From positions 124,001 to 188,000 of the forward strand of contig DASRES010000069.1 of NCBI GenBank assembly GCA_035651955.1: a DNA stretch of 64,000 nucleotides. The letters are read 5' to 3'. Under the pieces are notes generated by a model. It was not told where the DNA came from and did no database searches. It saw only the letters and a list, made by a program, of their open reading frames with translations. Shown in pieces: positions 51,752 to 60,427 of this stretch; position 1 is the stretch's first letter; each line of letters opens with the position of its first letter. A program made the translations under genes and the position numbers. The DNA is from Acidimicrobiia bacterium. GTDB lineage: Bacteria > Actinomycetota > Acidimicrobiia > IMCC26256 > JAMXLJ01.

Positions 51752-51774
51752 GTGACTGCCAACCGCCGACGTGA

Positions 51775-51849
51775 CGAGCTGTTGGCGCAGGAGCGGCGAG
51801 CGTCCCGAAGGGCGGCGGCGGGTATCCCGCCGCCGAGCGAGTGCGACCA
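51775..51849 (-). repeat. 75-base dispersed 3'-flank repeat, copy B
   Basis: The minus strand matches copy A (14241-14315) at 70 of 75 positions. It begins 11 bases after the LLM stop on its own strand. Its centre forms a strong hairpin (GGCGGCGGG, TAT, CCCGCCGCC on the plus strand). It fills the gap between the convergent fused dehydrogenase and LLM genes. Confidence 0.75.
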
Positions 51850-51860
51850 GACGGCATCCG

Positions 51861-52802
51861 CTACTCGGAGAGTAGCGGTGCGACCTCGGTGCCGAAGGCG
51901 TCCATCTGGTCCAGCAGCTCGTCGAGGGAGCGGTTGCGGAACCGGACCTGGACGTGATCGACGCCCATGGCCCCGAACTCGCGGAGGCTGTCGGCGATCG
52001 CGGCCGGCTTGCCGTGCAAGGTGTGCGCGCCGACGTCCCAGGTCGGCTCGCCGACGTAGAGGATCTCGGTGATCGCGCCGATGTCGATCGCGTCCTCGCG
52101 GCCCGCACGCGCGCGCTCGTCGCGCAGGTACGCGATCGCTGCCGGCATGTCCGCACGCGGCGTGCCCTGCGGGAGCCAACCGTCGCCACGCCGCGCGGCG
52201 CGCCGCAACGCGGGCTTCGACGAGCCGCCGACCCAGATCGGGATCCGCGCGCGCGGCCGCGGTGCCATCCCGGCGTCGTGGACGTGGAAGCTCTCCGTGT
52301 CGACGGACGGGTACTCGTCGTCGAACGCGGCGCGGATGACGTCGATCGCCTCGTCGGTGATGCGACCGCGCGCCTTGAAGTCGACGCCGAGCAGGTCGAA
52401 CTCGCCTTCGACGTGACCGGTCCCGACGCCGAAGATCACGCGCCCGCCGGTCAGCTCGTCGAGCGTCATGAACGACTTCGCGGTCACGAGCGGATGCCGG
52501 TACGCGGCGACGAAGACGTGCGACAGCAGGTGCACACGCTCGGTGACGGCGCCGAGGTACCCGAGCGTCGCGACGGTGTCGTACCACGTCGTGCCCATGC
52601 GCTCGTCGAACGGCTTCGGGATCGCGACGTGGTCGCACACCGCGATGTAGAAGAAGCCCGTCTCCTCCGCCTTGCGTGCGATGGCGACGAGCGCGTCGCG
52701 GCCGGCGTCCGCCTCCCACGGCTCCGCGTACATGCGGCTCTGCGACTGCACCTGCAGCTGCATGCCGTAGGCGAGCTGCCCGGCGGGGACGATCGACGTC
52801 AT
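51861..52802 (-). CDS. LLM class F420-dependent oxidoreductase
   Basis: A 313-residue luciferase-like oxidoreductase: LVAIARKAEETGFFYIAVCDHVAIPKPFDERMGTTWYDTVATLGYLGAVTERVHLLSHVFVAAYRHPLVTAKSFMTLDELTGGRVIFGVGTGHVEGEFDLLGVDFKARG, then RARIPIWVGGSSKPALRRAARRGDGWLPQG. The subgroup is mostly F420-dependent in actinobacteria. ATG 52802 lies 13 bases after the SDR stop on the same strand, so the two form an operon. The substrate is unknown. Confidence 0.87.
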   Translation of the reverse strand: MTSIVPAGQLAYGMQLQVQSQSRMYAEPWEADAGRDALVAIARKAEETGFFYIAVCDHVAIPKPFDERMGTTWYDTVATLGYLGAVTERVHLLSHVFVAAYRHPLVTAKSFMTLDELTGGRVIFGVGTGHVEGEFDLLGVDFKARGRITDEAIDVIRAAFDDEYPSVDTESFHVHDAGMAPRPRARIPIWVGGSSKPALRRAARRGDGWLPQGTPRADMPAAIAYLRDERARAGREDAIDIGAITEILYVGEPTWDVGAHTLHGKPAAIADSLREFGAMGVDHVQVRFRNRSLDELLDQMDAFGTEVAPLLSE

Positions 52803-52815
52803 CGGAGCGCTCCTC

Positions 52816-53574
52816 CTACTGGGCGACCGCGCCGGCGTCCACGGGCAGCGCGACCCCGTTCACGAACGACGCCGCGTCGCTGCACAGCCAGACGGCCGCC
52901 TCGGCCATCTCCTCGGGCGTGGCCATGCGACCGAGCGGCGACGCGGCCGTCATCATCCGCTCGACGTTCGCGTCCCCGCCGATGTAGCCCTCGATCATCG
53001 GGGTGCGGGTCGTGCCCGGGCAGATCGCGTTGACGCGCACGCCCTGCCGGACGAGCTCGAGCGCGGCGGACTTCGTGAGCCCGATCACGCCGTGCTTGCT
53101 CGCGACGTACGCGGGGAGCGCCGCGAAGCCGACGAGCCCCGCGCCGGACGACGTGTTGACGATCGCGCCGCCTCCGATCTCGAGCATGCGCGGGATCTCG
53201 TGCTTCATGCACAGCCAGACGCCGGTGAGGTTCAGCGCGATCGTCCGGTTCCACTGCTCCTCGGTGCAGTCGACGACACCCGCCGCCGTCCCGCTCATGC
53301 CCGCGTTGTTGTGCGCGAAATCCAAGCGCCCGAACGAGTCGATCGCGGTCGCGACCATCGCGGCGACGCTGTCCGCGCTCGTGACGTCGGTGTGCACGAA
53401 GCGCGCGTCGGTGCCGGCGTCCTTCACGAGCGCGACGGTCTCCTGCGCGGCGTCGTCGTTGACGTCCGCGACGACCACGCGTGCACCGCGTCGCGCGAAC
53501 GCGACCGCCGACGCCCGCCCGATGCCGGTCGCGGCACCCGTCACGATCGCGACGCGGCCGTCCATGTCGTCCAC
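52816..53574 (-). CDS. short-chain dehydrogenase/reductase
   Basis: A 252-residue SDR: MDGRVAIVTGAATGIGRASAVAFARRGARVVVADVNDDA, HNNAGMSGTAAG, NTSSGAGLVGFAALPAYVASKHGVIGLTKSAALELVRQGVRVNAICPGTTRTPM, and WLCSDAASFVNGVALPVDAGA. All catalytic residues (Asn, Ser, Tyr, Lys) are present. GTG 53574 or ATG 53565 may be the start. It is divergent from amidohydrolase B; the 95 bases between hold the CTGACG-type operator, so both may be controlled by it. Confidence 0.87.
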   Translation of the reverse strand: MDDMDGRVAIVTGAATGIGRASAVAFARRGARVVVADVNDDAAQETVALVKDAGTDARFVHTDVTSADSVAAMVATAIDSFGRLDFAHNNAGMSGTAAGVVDCTEEQWNRTIALNLTGVWLCMKHEIPRMLEIGGGAIVNTSSGAGLVGFAALPAYVASKHGVIGLTKSAALELVRQGVRVNAICPGTTRTPMIEGYIGGDANVERMMTAASPLGRMATPEEMAEAAVWLCSDAASFVNGVALPVDAGAVAQ

Positions 53575-53632
53575 GCGAGTCCCCTCCCACGGCGAGAGTC
53601 TCGGGACCGTATCGCGCCTGACGGAGCCGCCG

Positions 53633-53647
53633 CTGACGGTCCATCAG
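53633..53647. promoter_or_regulatory. CTGACG-type operator upstream of amidohydrolase B
   Basis: CTGACGGTCCATCAG lies 9 bases before the -10 box TAGCCT (53657-53662), which is 7 bases before ATG 53670. A half site, CTGACGGA, occurs 15 bases upstream. Confidence 0.65.
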
Positions 53648-53669
53648 AAACAGGACTAGCCTCTGCTCC

Positions 53670-54878
53670 ATGCGCGAGTTCCCGAAGATCATCTCCGTCG
53701 ACGACCACGTCGTGGAGCCGCCCAACGTCTGGCAGGACCGGCTGCCGGCGAAGTACCGCGACGTCGGTCCGCGCGTGCTGCGCGCGCCGGTCAAGGAGAT
53801 GACGTTCGTCGGCGGGAAGCTGACCGTCGTCCCGGGCGAGCCCAGTGACGCGGGCGAGCCCGTCGACTGGTGGTTCTACGAGGACCTCCGGCGTCCGCTC
53901 ATGCGTCTCGACGCCGCCGTGGGTCATGACCGCGACGACATCACCGTCGAGGGGACCACGTACGAGTGGATGCGGCCGGGCTCGTACCAGGTGAAGCCGC
54001 GCCTCGAGGACATGGACACGAACTGGATCGAGGCGTCGCTGTGCTTCCCGACGTTCCCGCGCTTCTGCGGCCAGACCTTCCTCGAGGCCAAGGACAAGGA
54101 CCTCGCGAAGCTCTGCGTCGAGGCCTACAACGACTGGATGGTCGACGAGTGGTGCGGCGAATCGGGCGGTCGCCTGATCCCGCTCGTGATCATCCCGCTC
54201 TGGGACGCCCAGCTCGCCGCCGACGAGGTGCGTCGCAACGCGGCGCGAGGCGTGCACGCGGTGTGCTTCAGCGAGATCCCGCCGTTCCTCGGCCTGCCGT
54301 CGGTCCACCAGCCCGACAACTACTGGGATCCGTTCTTCGCGGCGTGCGCGGAGACGGCCACCGTGATCTGCATGCACATCGGGTCGTCGTCGAAGATGCC
54401 GTCGACGTCCGCGGACGCGCCACCGGCGGTCGGCTCGACGCTCACGTTCGCGAACGCGTGCTACTCGCTCGTCGACTGGCTGATGTGCGGTGCCTTCAAC
54501 CGGTTCCCGAACCTGAAGATCGCATACTCCGAGGGCCAGATCGGCTGGATCCCCTACGTGCTCGAGCGCGCCGACGTGGTGTGGCAGGAGAACCGCGCGT
54601 GGGGTGGCGTCGCGGAGAAGGTGCTCGAGCCGCCCAGCCAGCTGTTCCGCGACCACGTGTACGGGTGCTTCTTCGACGACGCGCACGGGCTCCGCTCGAT
54701 CGAGGAGATCGGCGTCGGCAACGTGACGTACGAGAGCGACTACCCGCACTCCGACTCGACGTGGCCGCGCACGCGTGAGATCGCCGAGGCGCAGACGAAG
54801 GGTCTCGACGACGACGTGATCGTGAAGATCATGCGGACCAACGCGATCGAGATGCTGAGCCTCGACATCCCCGAATAA
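53670..54878 (+). CDS. amidohydrolase family 2 protein B
   Basis: A 402-residue paralogue of the protein at 43715-42501. The D-x-H start is ISVDDHVVEPPNVWQDRLPAKY; further motifs are WIEASLCFPTFPRFCGQTFLEAKDKDLAKLCVEAYNDWMVDEWCG, VICMHIGSSSKMPSTS, LKIAYSEGQIGWIPYVLERADVVW and VTYESDYPHSDSTWPRTREI with the catalytic Asp. Metal-dependent C-O or C-C hydrolysis or decarboxylation is expected. It starts 7 bases after TAGCCT (leaderless) with the operator just upstream, like its paralogue and the ring C/D genes. Its presence in the same regulon suggests a step on a ring-cleavage product. Confidence 0.88.
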   Translation: MREFPKIISVDDHVVEPPNVWQDRLPAKYRDVGPRVLRAPVKEMTFVGGKLTVVPGEPSDAGEPVDWWFYEDLRRPLMRLDAAVGHDRDDITVEGTTYEWMRPGSYQVKPRLEDMDTNWIEASLCFPTFPRFCGQTFLEAKDKDLAKLCVEAYNDWMVDEWCGESGGRLIPLVIIPLWDAQLAADEVRRNAARGVHAVCFSEIPPFLGLPSVHQPDNYWDPFFAACAETATVICMHIGSSSKMPSTSADAPPAVGSTLTFANACYSLVDWLMCGAFNRFPNLKIAYSEGQIGWIPYVLERADVVWQENRAWGGVAEKVLEPPSQLFRDHVYGCFFDDAHGLRSIEEIGVGNVTYESDYPHSDSTWPRTREIAEAQTKGLDDDVIVKIMRTNAIEMLSLDIPE

Positions 54879-54906
54879 CTGCCGGCACCACACCGCGGGC
54901 CGACCG

Positions 54907-54912
54907 TACGAT
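54907..54912 (+). promoter_or_regulatory. leaderless -10 box of thioesterase gene
   Basis: TACGAT lies 8 bases before GTG 54921. The 12-base context CGTACGATCG is nearly identical to that at 4570. Confidence 0.55.
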
Positions 54913-54920
54913 CGCCCGCC

Positions 54921-55763
54921 GTGGGAGATCTCGGAGTCGACACGGCGGTCCGCGGGGGTGACGGCGTCTACGAGGCGACGCTGTCGCGCGAATGGGAGAT
55001 CTGGGGTCCCATGGGCGGTTATGTCGTCGCGACCGCGCTGCGCGCGGCGGGCGCGCACACGCGCTTCGACCGCCCGGCCAGCGTCGTCGCGCACTATCTC
55101 GGCGTCGCCGCGTTCGGTCCGGTCACGCTGACGACGACGACGCTGCGCGCTGCGAAGAAGGCCGAGTCGGTTCGGGTCTCCGTCACGCAGGGCGATCGTG
55201 CCGTGGTCGAGGCGCTCGTGTGGGCGGTCGCCGACGACCTGCCCGCGTTGACCCACGACGTCACGCCGATGCCCGGCGACGCCGGCGCGCCCCTCGACCA
55301 CCCCACCGTCGAGGAACGCCTCGCCGCGGCCGGGCGCGACGGCGACGACACGTACCCCTTCTGGCGCAACTTCGAGTCGCGGCCACTCGCGTGGGTCGAC
55401 GACTGGGAGGCGCGCGAGCCCGGAGCGCCGGAGTGGCAGACGTGGCTGCGCTTCCTGCCCGACCCCGACACCGGCGACCCGTGGATCGACGCCGCGCGCC
55501 TCGCGATCCTCCTCGACGTCGGTTCCTGGCCCGCGGTCGTGCGCCGCCACGTCGACCCCGGCGGCCTCTACGCGCCGAGCATCGACCTCGCGTGCCACTT
55601 CCACCGCTTCCGGCCGCGCTCCGCGTACCTGTTCGCGCAGGGAACGTCGCCGAGCGGTGCGGACGGGCTCGTCACGAGCCACCAATCCGTGTGGGCGGAC
55701 GACGGGACGTTCCTCGCGTCCGGGATCAGCCAGCTGCTGTGTCGCCCGGTCAGCTCCGCATGA
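54921..55763 (+). CDS. acyl-CoA thioesterase, double hot-dog (TesB-like)
   Basis: A 280-residue protein with two hot-dog halves. First: YEATLSREWEIWGPMGGYVVATALRAAGAHTRFDRPASVVAHYLGVAAFGPVTLTTTTLRAAKKAESVRVSVTQGDRAVVEALVWAVAD. Second: ARLAILLDVGSWPAVVRRHVDPGGLYAPSIDLACHFHRFRPRSAYLFAQGTSPSGADGLVTSHQSVWADDGTFLASGISQLL. This is the thioesterase-II type, which releases CoA from acyl-CoA. It ends where the convergent maleylpyruvate-isomerase-like gene begins (14-base overlap of the 3' ends). Confidence 0.85.
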   Translation: MGDLGVDTAVRGGDGVYEATLSREWEIWGPMGGYVVATALRAAGAHTRFDRPASVVAHYLGVAAFGPVTLTTTTLRAAKKAESVRVSVTQGDRAVVEALVWAVADDLPALTHDVTPMPGDAGAPLDHPTVEERLAAAGRDGDDTYPFWRNFESRPLAWVDDWEAREPGAPEWQTWLRFLPDPDTGDPWIDAARLAILLDVGSWPAVVRRHVDPGGLYAPSIDLACHFHRFRPRSAYLFAQGTSPSGADGLVTSHQSVWADDGTFLASGISQLLCRPVSSA

Positions 55764-56565
55764 ACGCGCGCATGTAGCCGAGCCGCGCGAGGCGCTCGGG
55801 CGGACCGTCGAGCACGTCGGCGAGCTCGGCGTCGCGTCCCGAGAGCGAGTCGACGACGGGCGCGAGCTCACCGCGCAGCGCATCGTCGCCGGTATCCGCG
55901 GTCGTCGTCGTGCACGTCTCGGTGGCCGCGTCGAGCCGGAAGCCGCCGCCACCCACCCCGTCGAGGACGAACGTCTCGGTCGCCGTCGCCCCCGCCGTGC
56001 CGAGCGGCAGGCCGGCGAGCGTGATGCCGTAGAGCGCGGCGAGCGTGTTCTCGTTCGCGGTCGCGTCCTGCGCGCAGCCGAGCGGCAGCGCGACGTCGCG
56101 CTCGTGCAGCCAGCTGTCCCAGAAGACGTGGAGCGCGAACGTCGTCCAGTGGATCGGCCCGTACGGGCCGGGCAAGGCGCGGTCGGAGTCGGCGAGCGCG
56201 AGGTCGTCGAACGCCGCGAGCTCGGACTCGGTCGACGCGACCAGCGCGTCCGCGGTCTCCGCGGTCGTGAGCCCGGCCGTCTCCTCGAGCCAACGGCCTG
56301 GCGTCGTGCGCGGGTCGAACTCCGTGTCGCCGGTCGGCTCACCGCGCGCGATCCTCGCGATCCGGTCGGTCGGGTCGACGAGGTGCCGGACGACCTCGTG
56401 CACGGTCCAGCTCGCGCACCGGCTCTGCGCGCGCCACTCGTCGTCCGAGAAGCTCCGGCACAAGCGGACGAGGCGCGCCCGTTGCGTCGCGAACGCCTCG
56501 ATCACGGGAGCCGCGCCCGCCGAGACGCCGGCTCGCGTGCACACGCCGAGCGGAGGCTCGCTCAT
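55750..56565 (-). CDS. maleylpyruvate isomerase-like (DinB fold) protein
   Basis: A 271-residue protein of the mycothiol-dependent maleylpyruvate-isomerase/DinB group. The N-terminal four-helix bundle has VIEAFATQRARLVRLCRSFSDDEWRAQSRCASWTVHEVVRHLVDPTDRIARIARGE with the W-x-V-x-x-V-V-x-H metal His. The second and third ligands fall in HWTTFALHVFWDSWLHERDV. The C-terminal part is the SCP2-like small domain. Enzymes of this group use mycothiol as cofactor. It ends 14 bases inside the thioesterase gene. The next gene upstream, an esterase, ends 4 bases before it, so they are co-transcribed. The substrate is unknown. Confidence 0.8.
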   Translation of the reverse strand: MSEPPLGVCTRAGVSAGAAPVIEAFATQRARLVRLCRSFSDDEWRAQSRCASWTVHEVVRHLVDPTDRIARIARGEPTGDTEFDPRTTPGRWLEETAGLTTAETADALVASTESELAAFDDLALADSDRALPGPYGPIHWTTFALHVFWDSWLHERDVALPLGCAQDATANENTLAALYGITLAGLPLGTAGATATETFVLDGVGGGGFRLDAATETCTTTTADTGDDALRGELAPVVDSLSGRDAELADVLDGPPERLARLGYMRAFMRS

Positions 56566-56569
56566 CGCG

Positions 56570-57502
56570 TCACGACCACAGCGCGTCGCGCAGGGCGGCG
56601 TGCGCGTCGGCGGTGGCCTGCTTCGCGCCGTCGAGGAACGCGACCATCGAGAAGAACCCGTGGAACACGCCGTCGTACCTGCGGACGTCGAACGGGACGC
56701 CGGCCTCCGCGAGCTTCCTGCCGTACGCCTCGCCCTCGTCACGCAGCGGGTCGAACTCCGCCGTGATCACCATCCCCGGCGGGAGCCCGCGCGCGTCCTC
56801 GACGCGCAGCGGCGACGCGTATGGGTTCGCGCCGTCGCGCTCGTCGGCCAGGTACTGGCGCCAGTACCACTCCATCGACGCTCGGTGGAGGAAGTAGCCG
56901 TCCGCGTTCTCGCGGTACGAGTCGGTGTCGAACGAGTGGTTGGTCACCGGGTAGACGAGGAGCTGGAACGTGATGGCAGGCCCGCCACGGTCGCGGGCCA
57001 TGAGCGCGACGACGGCGGCGAGGTTGCCACCCGCGCTGTCGCCCGCGACCGCGAGACGCGAGGGCTCGACGCCGAGCTCGTCCGCGTGCGCGGCGACCCA
57101 GCTGGTGACCTCGTACGCGTCCTCCGCCGCGGCCGGGAACTTGTGCTCCGGCGCCAAGCGGTAGTCGACCGACACGACCACGGCGTTGACGCCGTTCGCG
57201 AGCGCGCGACACGTGCCGTCGTGGGTGTCGAGGTCGCAGATGACCCACCCACCGCCGTGGAAGTACACGACGACCGGCAGCGGATCGCCGCCCTCCACGG
57301 GCCGGTAGACGCGCACGGGCACGTCGCCGTCCGGACCGGGGATCGTCCGGTCGTACACGACCGCGACCGCCTCCGGCTCCTCGACCGCCGGCGGCATCTC
57401 CTTCGCCATGGCGCGCGCCTCGGCCGCCTCCATGTTCTCGACGCACGGGAACACCTGCTCCATCGCGTCGATGAGCGTGCGTGCGACCGGATCGAGCGGC
57501 AC
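56570..57502 (-). CDS. alpha/beta hydrolase, HSL family esterase
   Basis: A 310-residue hormone-sensitive-lipase-like esterase, paralogous to the one at 10841. Motifs: FHGGGWVICDLDTHD, YRLAPEHKFPAAAEDAYEVTSWVAAHADELG, GDSAGGNLAAVV, EFDPLRDEGEAYGRKL and YDGVFHGFFSMV with His. GTG 57502 has an AGGAGGT site 4 bases upstream. It is first in a minus-strand unit with the DinB-fold gene and is divergent from the aldehyde dehydrogenase. The 220-base gap between them holds a palindromic repeat and the CTGACG-type operator. Confidence 0.88.
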   Translation of the reverse strand: MPLDPVARTLIDAMEQVFPCVENMEAAEARAMAKEMPPAVEEPEAVAVVYDRTIPGPDGDVPVRVYRPVEGGDPLPVVVYFHGGGWVICDLDTHDGTCRALANGVNAVVVSVDYRLAPEHKFPAAAEDAYEVTSWVAAHADELGVEPSRLAVAGDSAGGNLAAVVALMARDRGGPAITFQLLVYPVTNHSFDTDSYRENADGYFLHRASMEWYWRQYLADERDGANPYASPLRVEDARGLPPGMVITAEFDPLRDEGEAYGRKLAEAGVPFDVRRYDGVFHGFFSMVAFLDGAKQATADAHAALRDALWS

Positions 57503-57568
57503 CGTGACCTCCTTCTCGAGCGGGCGTCAGCGTAGGTCGTGACCGCGACGACGCGCGCGTCCCGTCCC

Positions 57569-57607
57569 GTGAAGCGTCATGCACACGATGTGTGTCTGAC
57601 GCTTCAC
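57569..57607. repeat. 39-base palindrome, copy 2 (divergent promoter region)
   Basis: Perfect 11-base arms GTGAAGCGTCA and TGACGCTTCAC surround complementary GCACAC/GTGTGT with loop GAT. It is a near copy of 28553-28591. Because it lies between divergent genes here, it is not only a terminator. Confidence 0.7.
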
Positions 57608-57652
57608 AGAATGCGGAGCGAGGCCCGCTGACGTCTCGCGGGGACGCCGCGT

Positions 57653-57676
57653 TACAGTGCGCTGACGGCCCATCAG
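57653..57676 (+). promoter_or_regulatory. -10 box and CTGACG-type operator of aldehyde dehydrogenase
   Basis: TACAGT (57653-57658) is followed by CTGACGGCCCATCAG (57662-57676) in the start-site region. The gene has a GGGAGG ribosome site 7 bases before ATG 57723, so transcription is not leaderless here. Confidence 0.6.
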
Positions 57677-57722
57677 ATCCGGCGTCACGAGCGCCGATCT
57701 GCTCGCGCGCGGGAGGCATCCG

Positions 57723-59198
57723 ATGACGTCGACGCTCACCGACAAGCAGTACCGGCTGCTCATCGGAGGCGAGTGGGTCGACGGGTCGGGCGGGACGTAC
57801 GACGTCGTCAACCCCGCGACGGAAGAGGTCGTCGCGCCCGCGCCCGAGGCGACCGCCGCCGACGTCGCCGCCGCGGCCGCGGCCGCGAAGGAGGCGTTCC
57901 CGGCGTGGTCCCACACCGCGCCCGAGGAGCGCGCCCGGCTGCTCCAGGCGCTCGCGGACAAGCTCCGCGAGCGCACCTCCGACCTGCTGCCCCTCGTCAT
58001 CGCGGAGACGGGCGCCACGCTGTCAGTCGGCTCGCAGCTGCAGGTCCCGCAGGCCGCCGCGCGCTTCGAGCGCTACGCACGCGGCGCGATCGAGAACATC
58101 GACGTCGGCTTCCAGCCGTCGGTCATGCCGGCCACCCCGCTCGCGCCGGGCGCGCTCATGAACGCGATGGCCGTCCGTCAGCCCGCGGGCGTCGTCGGCT
58201 GCATCACGTCGTACAATTTCCCGCTCGTCAACATGGCCGGCAAGGTCGCACCCGCGCTCGCGACGGGGAACACGATCGTGATGAAGCCGGCGCCGCAGGA
58301 CCCGCTCGCGATCATCGAGTTCGCGCAGCTGTGCGAGGAGGTCGGCTTCCCGCAGGGCGTCGTCAACGTGGTGACGGGCTCGAAGCCCGAGGTCGGGTCC
58401 GCGCTCGTCGACAGCAAGGACGTCGACATGATCTCGTTCACCGGCAGCACGTCGGTGGGCGTCAGGATCTACGAGGCCGGCGCGAAGACGATGAAGCGCC
58501 TCCTCATGGAGCTCGGCGGCAAGGGCGCGTGCATCGTGTTCGACGACGCCGACCTCGACGCCGCCGTCACTGCGCTCGTCAGCGTGTGGGGCTTTCACTC
58601 CGGCCAGATCTGCACCGCACCGACGCGCGCGGTCGTGCAGCGCGGCGTCTACGACCAGCTCGTCGAGAAGCTCGCCGCCGCCGCGCCGCACCTGACGGTG
58701 GGCGACCCGACGAAGCAGGACACCGTCGTCGGGCCGCTGATCTCCGACGCGCAGCGCGCGCGGGTCGAGCGCTACATCGAGCTCGGCAAGGAGGAGGGCG
58801 GCGAGATCGTCGTGGACGGCACGCGTCCGTCGCACCTCGACCGCGGGTACTACGTCGGCCCGACGCTGATCGCCGGGTGCAGCAACGGCATGACCCCGGT
58901 GCGCGAGGAGATCTTCGGTCCCGTGATCGTGACCGTGCCCTTCGACGACGAGGAGGAGGGCATCGCGATCGCGAACGACAGCGACTTCGGGCTCTACGAC
59001 TACGTGTACTCGAAGGACACGACGCGCGCGTTCCGTGTCGCGAAGGAGCTGCGTTGCGGCCACGTCGGCGTGAACACCGCGCAGCGCCACCACGAGGCGC
59101 CGTTCGGCGGGTTCAAGATGAGCGGCGTCGGGCGCGACGGCGGCGACTTCGGGCTCTACGCCTACACGGAGCTCCAGAGCATCATCTGGCCGTCGTGA
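57723..59198 (+). CDS. aldehyde dehydrogenase
   Basis: A 491-residue NAD(P)-dependent aldehyde dehydrogenase: VNPATEEVVAPAPEATAADV, GVVGCITSYNFPLVNMAGKVAPALATGNTIVMKPAPQDPLAI, ISFTGSTSVGVRIYEAGAKTMKRLLMELGGKGACIVFDDAD with the general-base Glu, FHSGQICTAPTRAVV with the nucleophilic Cys, and FGPVIVTVPFDDEEEGIAIANDSDFGLYDYVYS. It oxidises an aldehyde to an acid. The alcohol dehydrogenase gene follows after 37 bases, so the two could convert an alcohol through its aldehyde to an acid, perhaps the steroid side-chain end (inference). Confidence 0.92.
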   Translation: MTSTLTDKQYRLLIGGEWVDGSGGTYDVVNPATEEVVAPAPEATAADVAAAAAAAKEAFPAWSHTAPEERARLLQALADKLRERTSDLLPLVIAETGATLSVGSQLQVPQAAARFERYARGAIENIDVGFQPSVMPATPLAPGALMNAMAVRQPAGVVGCITSYNFPLVNMAGKVAPALATGNTIVMKPAPQDPLAIIEFAQLCEEVGFPQGVVNVVTGSKPEVGSALVDSKDVDMISFTGSTSVGVRIYEAGAKTMKRLLMELGGKGACIVFDDADLDAAVTALVSVWGFHSGQICTAPTRAVVQRGVYDQLVEKLAAAAPHLTVGDPTKQDTVVGPLISDAQRARVERYIELGKEEGGEIVVDGTRPSHLDRGYYVGPTLIAGCSNGMTPVREEIFGPVIVTVPFDDEEEGIAIANDSDFGLYDYVYSKDTTRAFRVAKELRCGHVGVNTAQRHHEAPFGGFKMSGVGRDGGDFGLYAYTELQSIIWPS

Positions 59199-59235
59199 CG
59201 GCGTCGGTCCCTCGGTACGCGAGAAGGGGAGAGTG

Positions 59236-60345
59236 ATGAAGGGCCTCGTCTACACCGGTCAGCGGGCCGAGCTGCGCGAGGGACTCGACGTGCGCGACCC
59301 GGGCCCGACCGAGGTCAAGGTGCAGATCGTCGCGGCGGGTCTGTGCCACAGCGACCTGAGCGTCATCAACGGCACGATCCCCTGGCCCGCGCCCGCGGTG
59401 CTCGGGCACGAGGGCGCGGGCATCGTCGCGTCGGTCGGTGACGCGGTCACGAACGTGGAGCCCGGCGACCACGTCGTCCTGCACACGCTCGCCTATTGCG
59501 GCACCTGCCGGTACTGCATCACCGGCAAGCCCGCGTACTGCCGACAGAGCATGGGCAACCGGACGCAGCCCTTCACGCTCGACGGCGAGCCCACGTGGAA
59601 CTTCGCCGCTGCGTCGTTCTTCACCGAGTTCACGATCGTCGACGGCCGGCAGTGCGTGAAGATCCCCGACGACGTCCCGCTCGAGTCGGCCGCGCTCGTC
59701 GGGTGCGGCGTGCTGACGGGTGCCGGCGCGGTGTGGAACCGGGCCGACCTCAAGCGCGGCGACACCGCGGTTGTCTTCGGTGTCGGCGGCGTCGGCCTCA
59801 ACGCCATCCAGGCCGCGCGGATCGCCGGCGCGAGCCGGATCATCGCCGTCGACACGCTCCCCGACAAGGAGAAGCTCGCGCGCGACTTCGGCGCGACCGA
59901 CTTCGTGCTCGCGGGGCCGGACGTCGACAGCGTCGAGGCGGTGCACGCGCTGCTCCCGTTCCGCGACGACGAGGTTCGCGGTCCGTTCGGCGCCGGCGGT
60001 GCCGACTGGGTGTTCGACTGCGTCGGCGCTCCCGCGACGATCCGCCAGGGTCTCGACATGCTCGACTGGGGCGGCAACGTCGTCATCGTCGGCGTCCCCG
60101 CACCGACGGCCGAGTTCACCGCACCCGTCACGTACATGACCCACGTCGAGCGCGGCGTCATGGGATGCCGCGCCGGATCGCACCGCCCGCACCACGACGT
60201 CGCGCTCATCATCGACATGTACCGGCGCGGTGTGTTCAAGCTCGACGAGCTCGTCACCGCGCAGTACCCGATCGAGGACTGGGAGCACGCGGTCGAGGAT
60301 CTCGAGGCTGGCAAGCTCGCGCGCGGCGTGCTCACGCTGCGTTGA
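59236..60345 (+). CDS. zinc-dependent alcohol dehydrogenase
   Basis: A 369-residue MDR dehydrogenase. Catalytic zinc: GLCHSDLSVING (Cys), LGHEGAG (His), and a later Cys in LVGCGVLTGAGAVWN. Structural zinc: CGTCRYCITGKPAYC. Cofactor loop: VVFGVGGVGLNAIQAARIAGASRIIAVDTLPDKEKLA. It resembles class III/aryl-alcohol types with the ATHEC-like GCGVLTG segment. ATG 59236 (GTG 59233 adjoins it) lies after GGGGAG. It is coupled to the aldehyde dehydrogenase and is followed at once by a shortened copy of the dispersed repeat. Confidence 0.9.
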   Translation: MKGLVYTGQRAELREGLDVRDPGPTEVKVQIVAAGLCHSDLSVINGTIPWPAPAVLGHEGAGIVASVGDAVTNVEPGDHVVLHTLAYCGTCRYCITGKPAYCRQSMGNRTQPFTLDGEPTWNFAAASFFTEFTIVDGRQCVKIPDDVPLESAALVGCGVLTGAGAVWNRADLKRGDTAVVFGVGGVGLNAIQAARIAGASRIIAVDTLPDKEKLARDFGATDFVLAGPDVDSVEAVHALLPFRDDEVRGPFGAGGADWVFDCVGAPATIRQGLDMLDWGGNVVIVGVPAPTAEFTAPVTYMTHVERGVMGCRAGSHRPHHDVALIIDMYRRGVFKLDELVTAQYPIEDWEHAVEDLEAGKLARGVLTLR

Positions 60346-60389
60346 TGGTCGCGCTCGCAAGCTCGCCGCTCCGGCCGGCCAACAGCTCG
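60346..60389 (+). repeat. dispersed 3'-flank repeat, shortened copy C
   Basis: TGGTCGCGCTCGC and the terminal CCAACAGCTCG match copy A, with the central 31 or so bases (the hairpin part) missing. Like copy A, it starts directly after a TGA stop codon. Confidence 0.65.
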
Positions 60390-60427
60390 TTGCACTGGAA
60401 CTGCCTCTTGCACGGGAGGTCGTGATC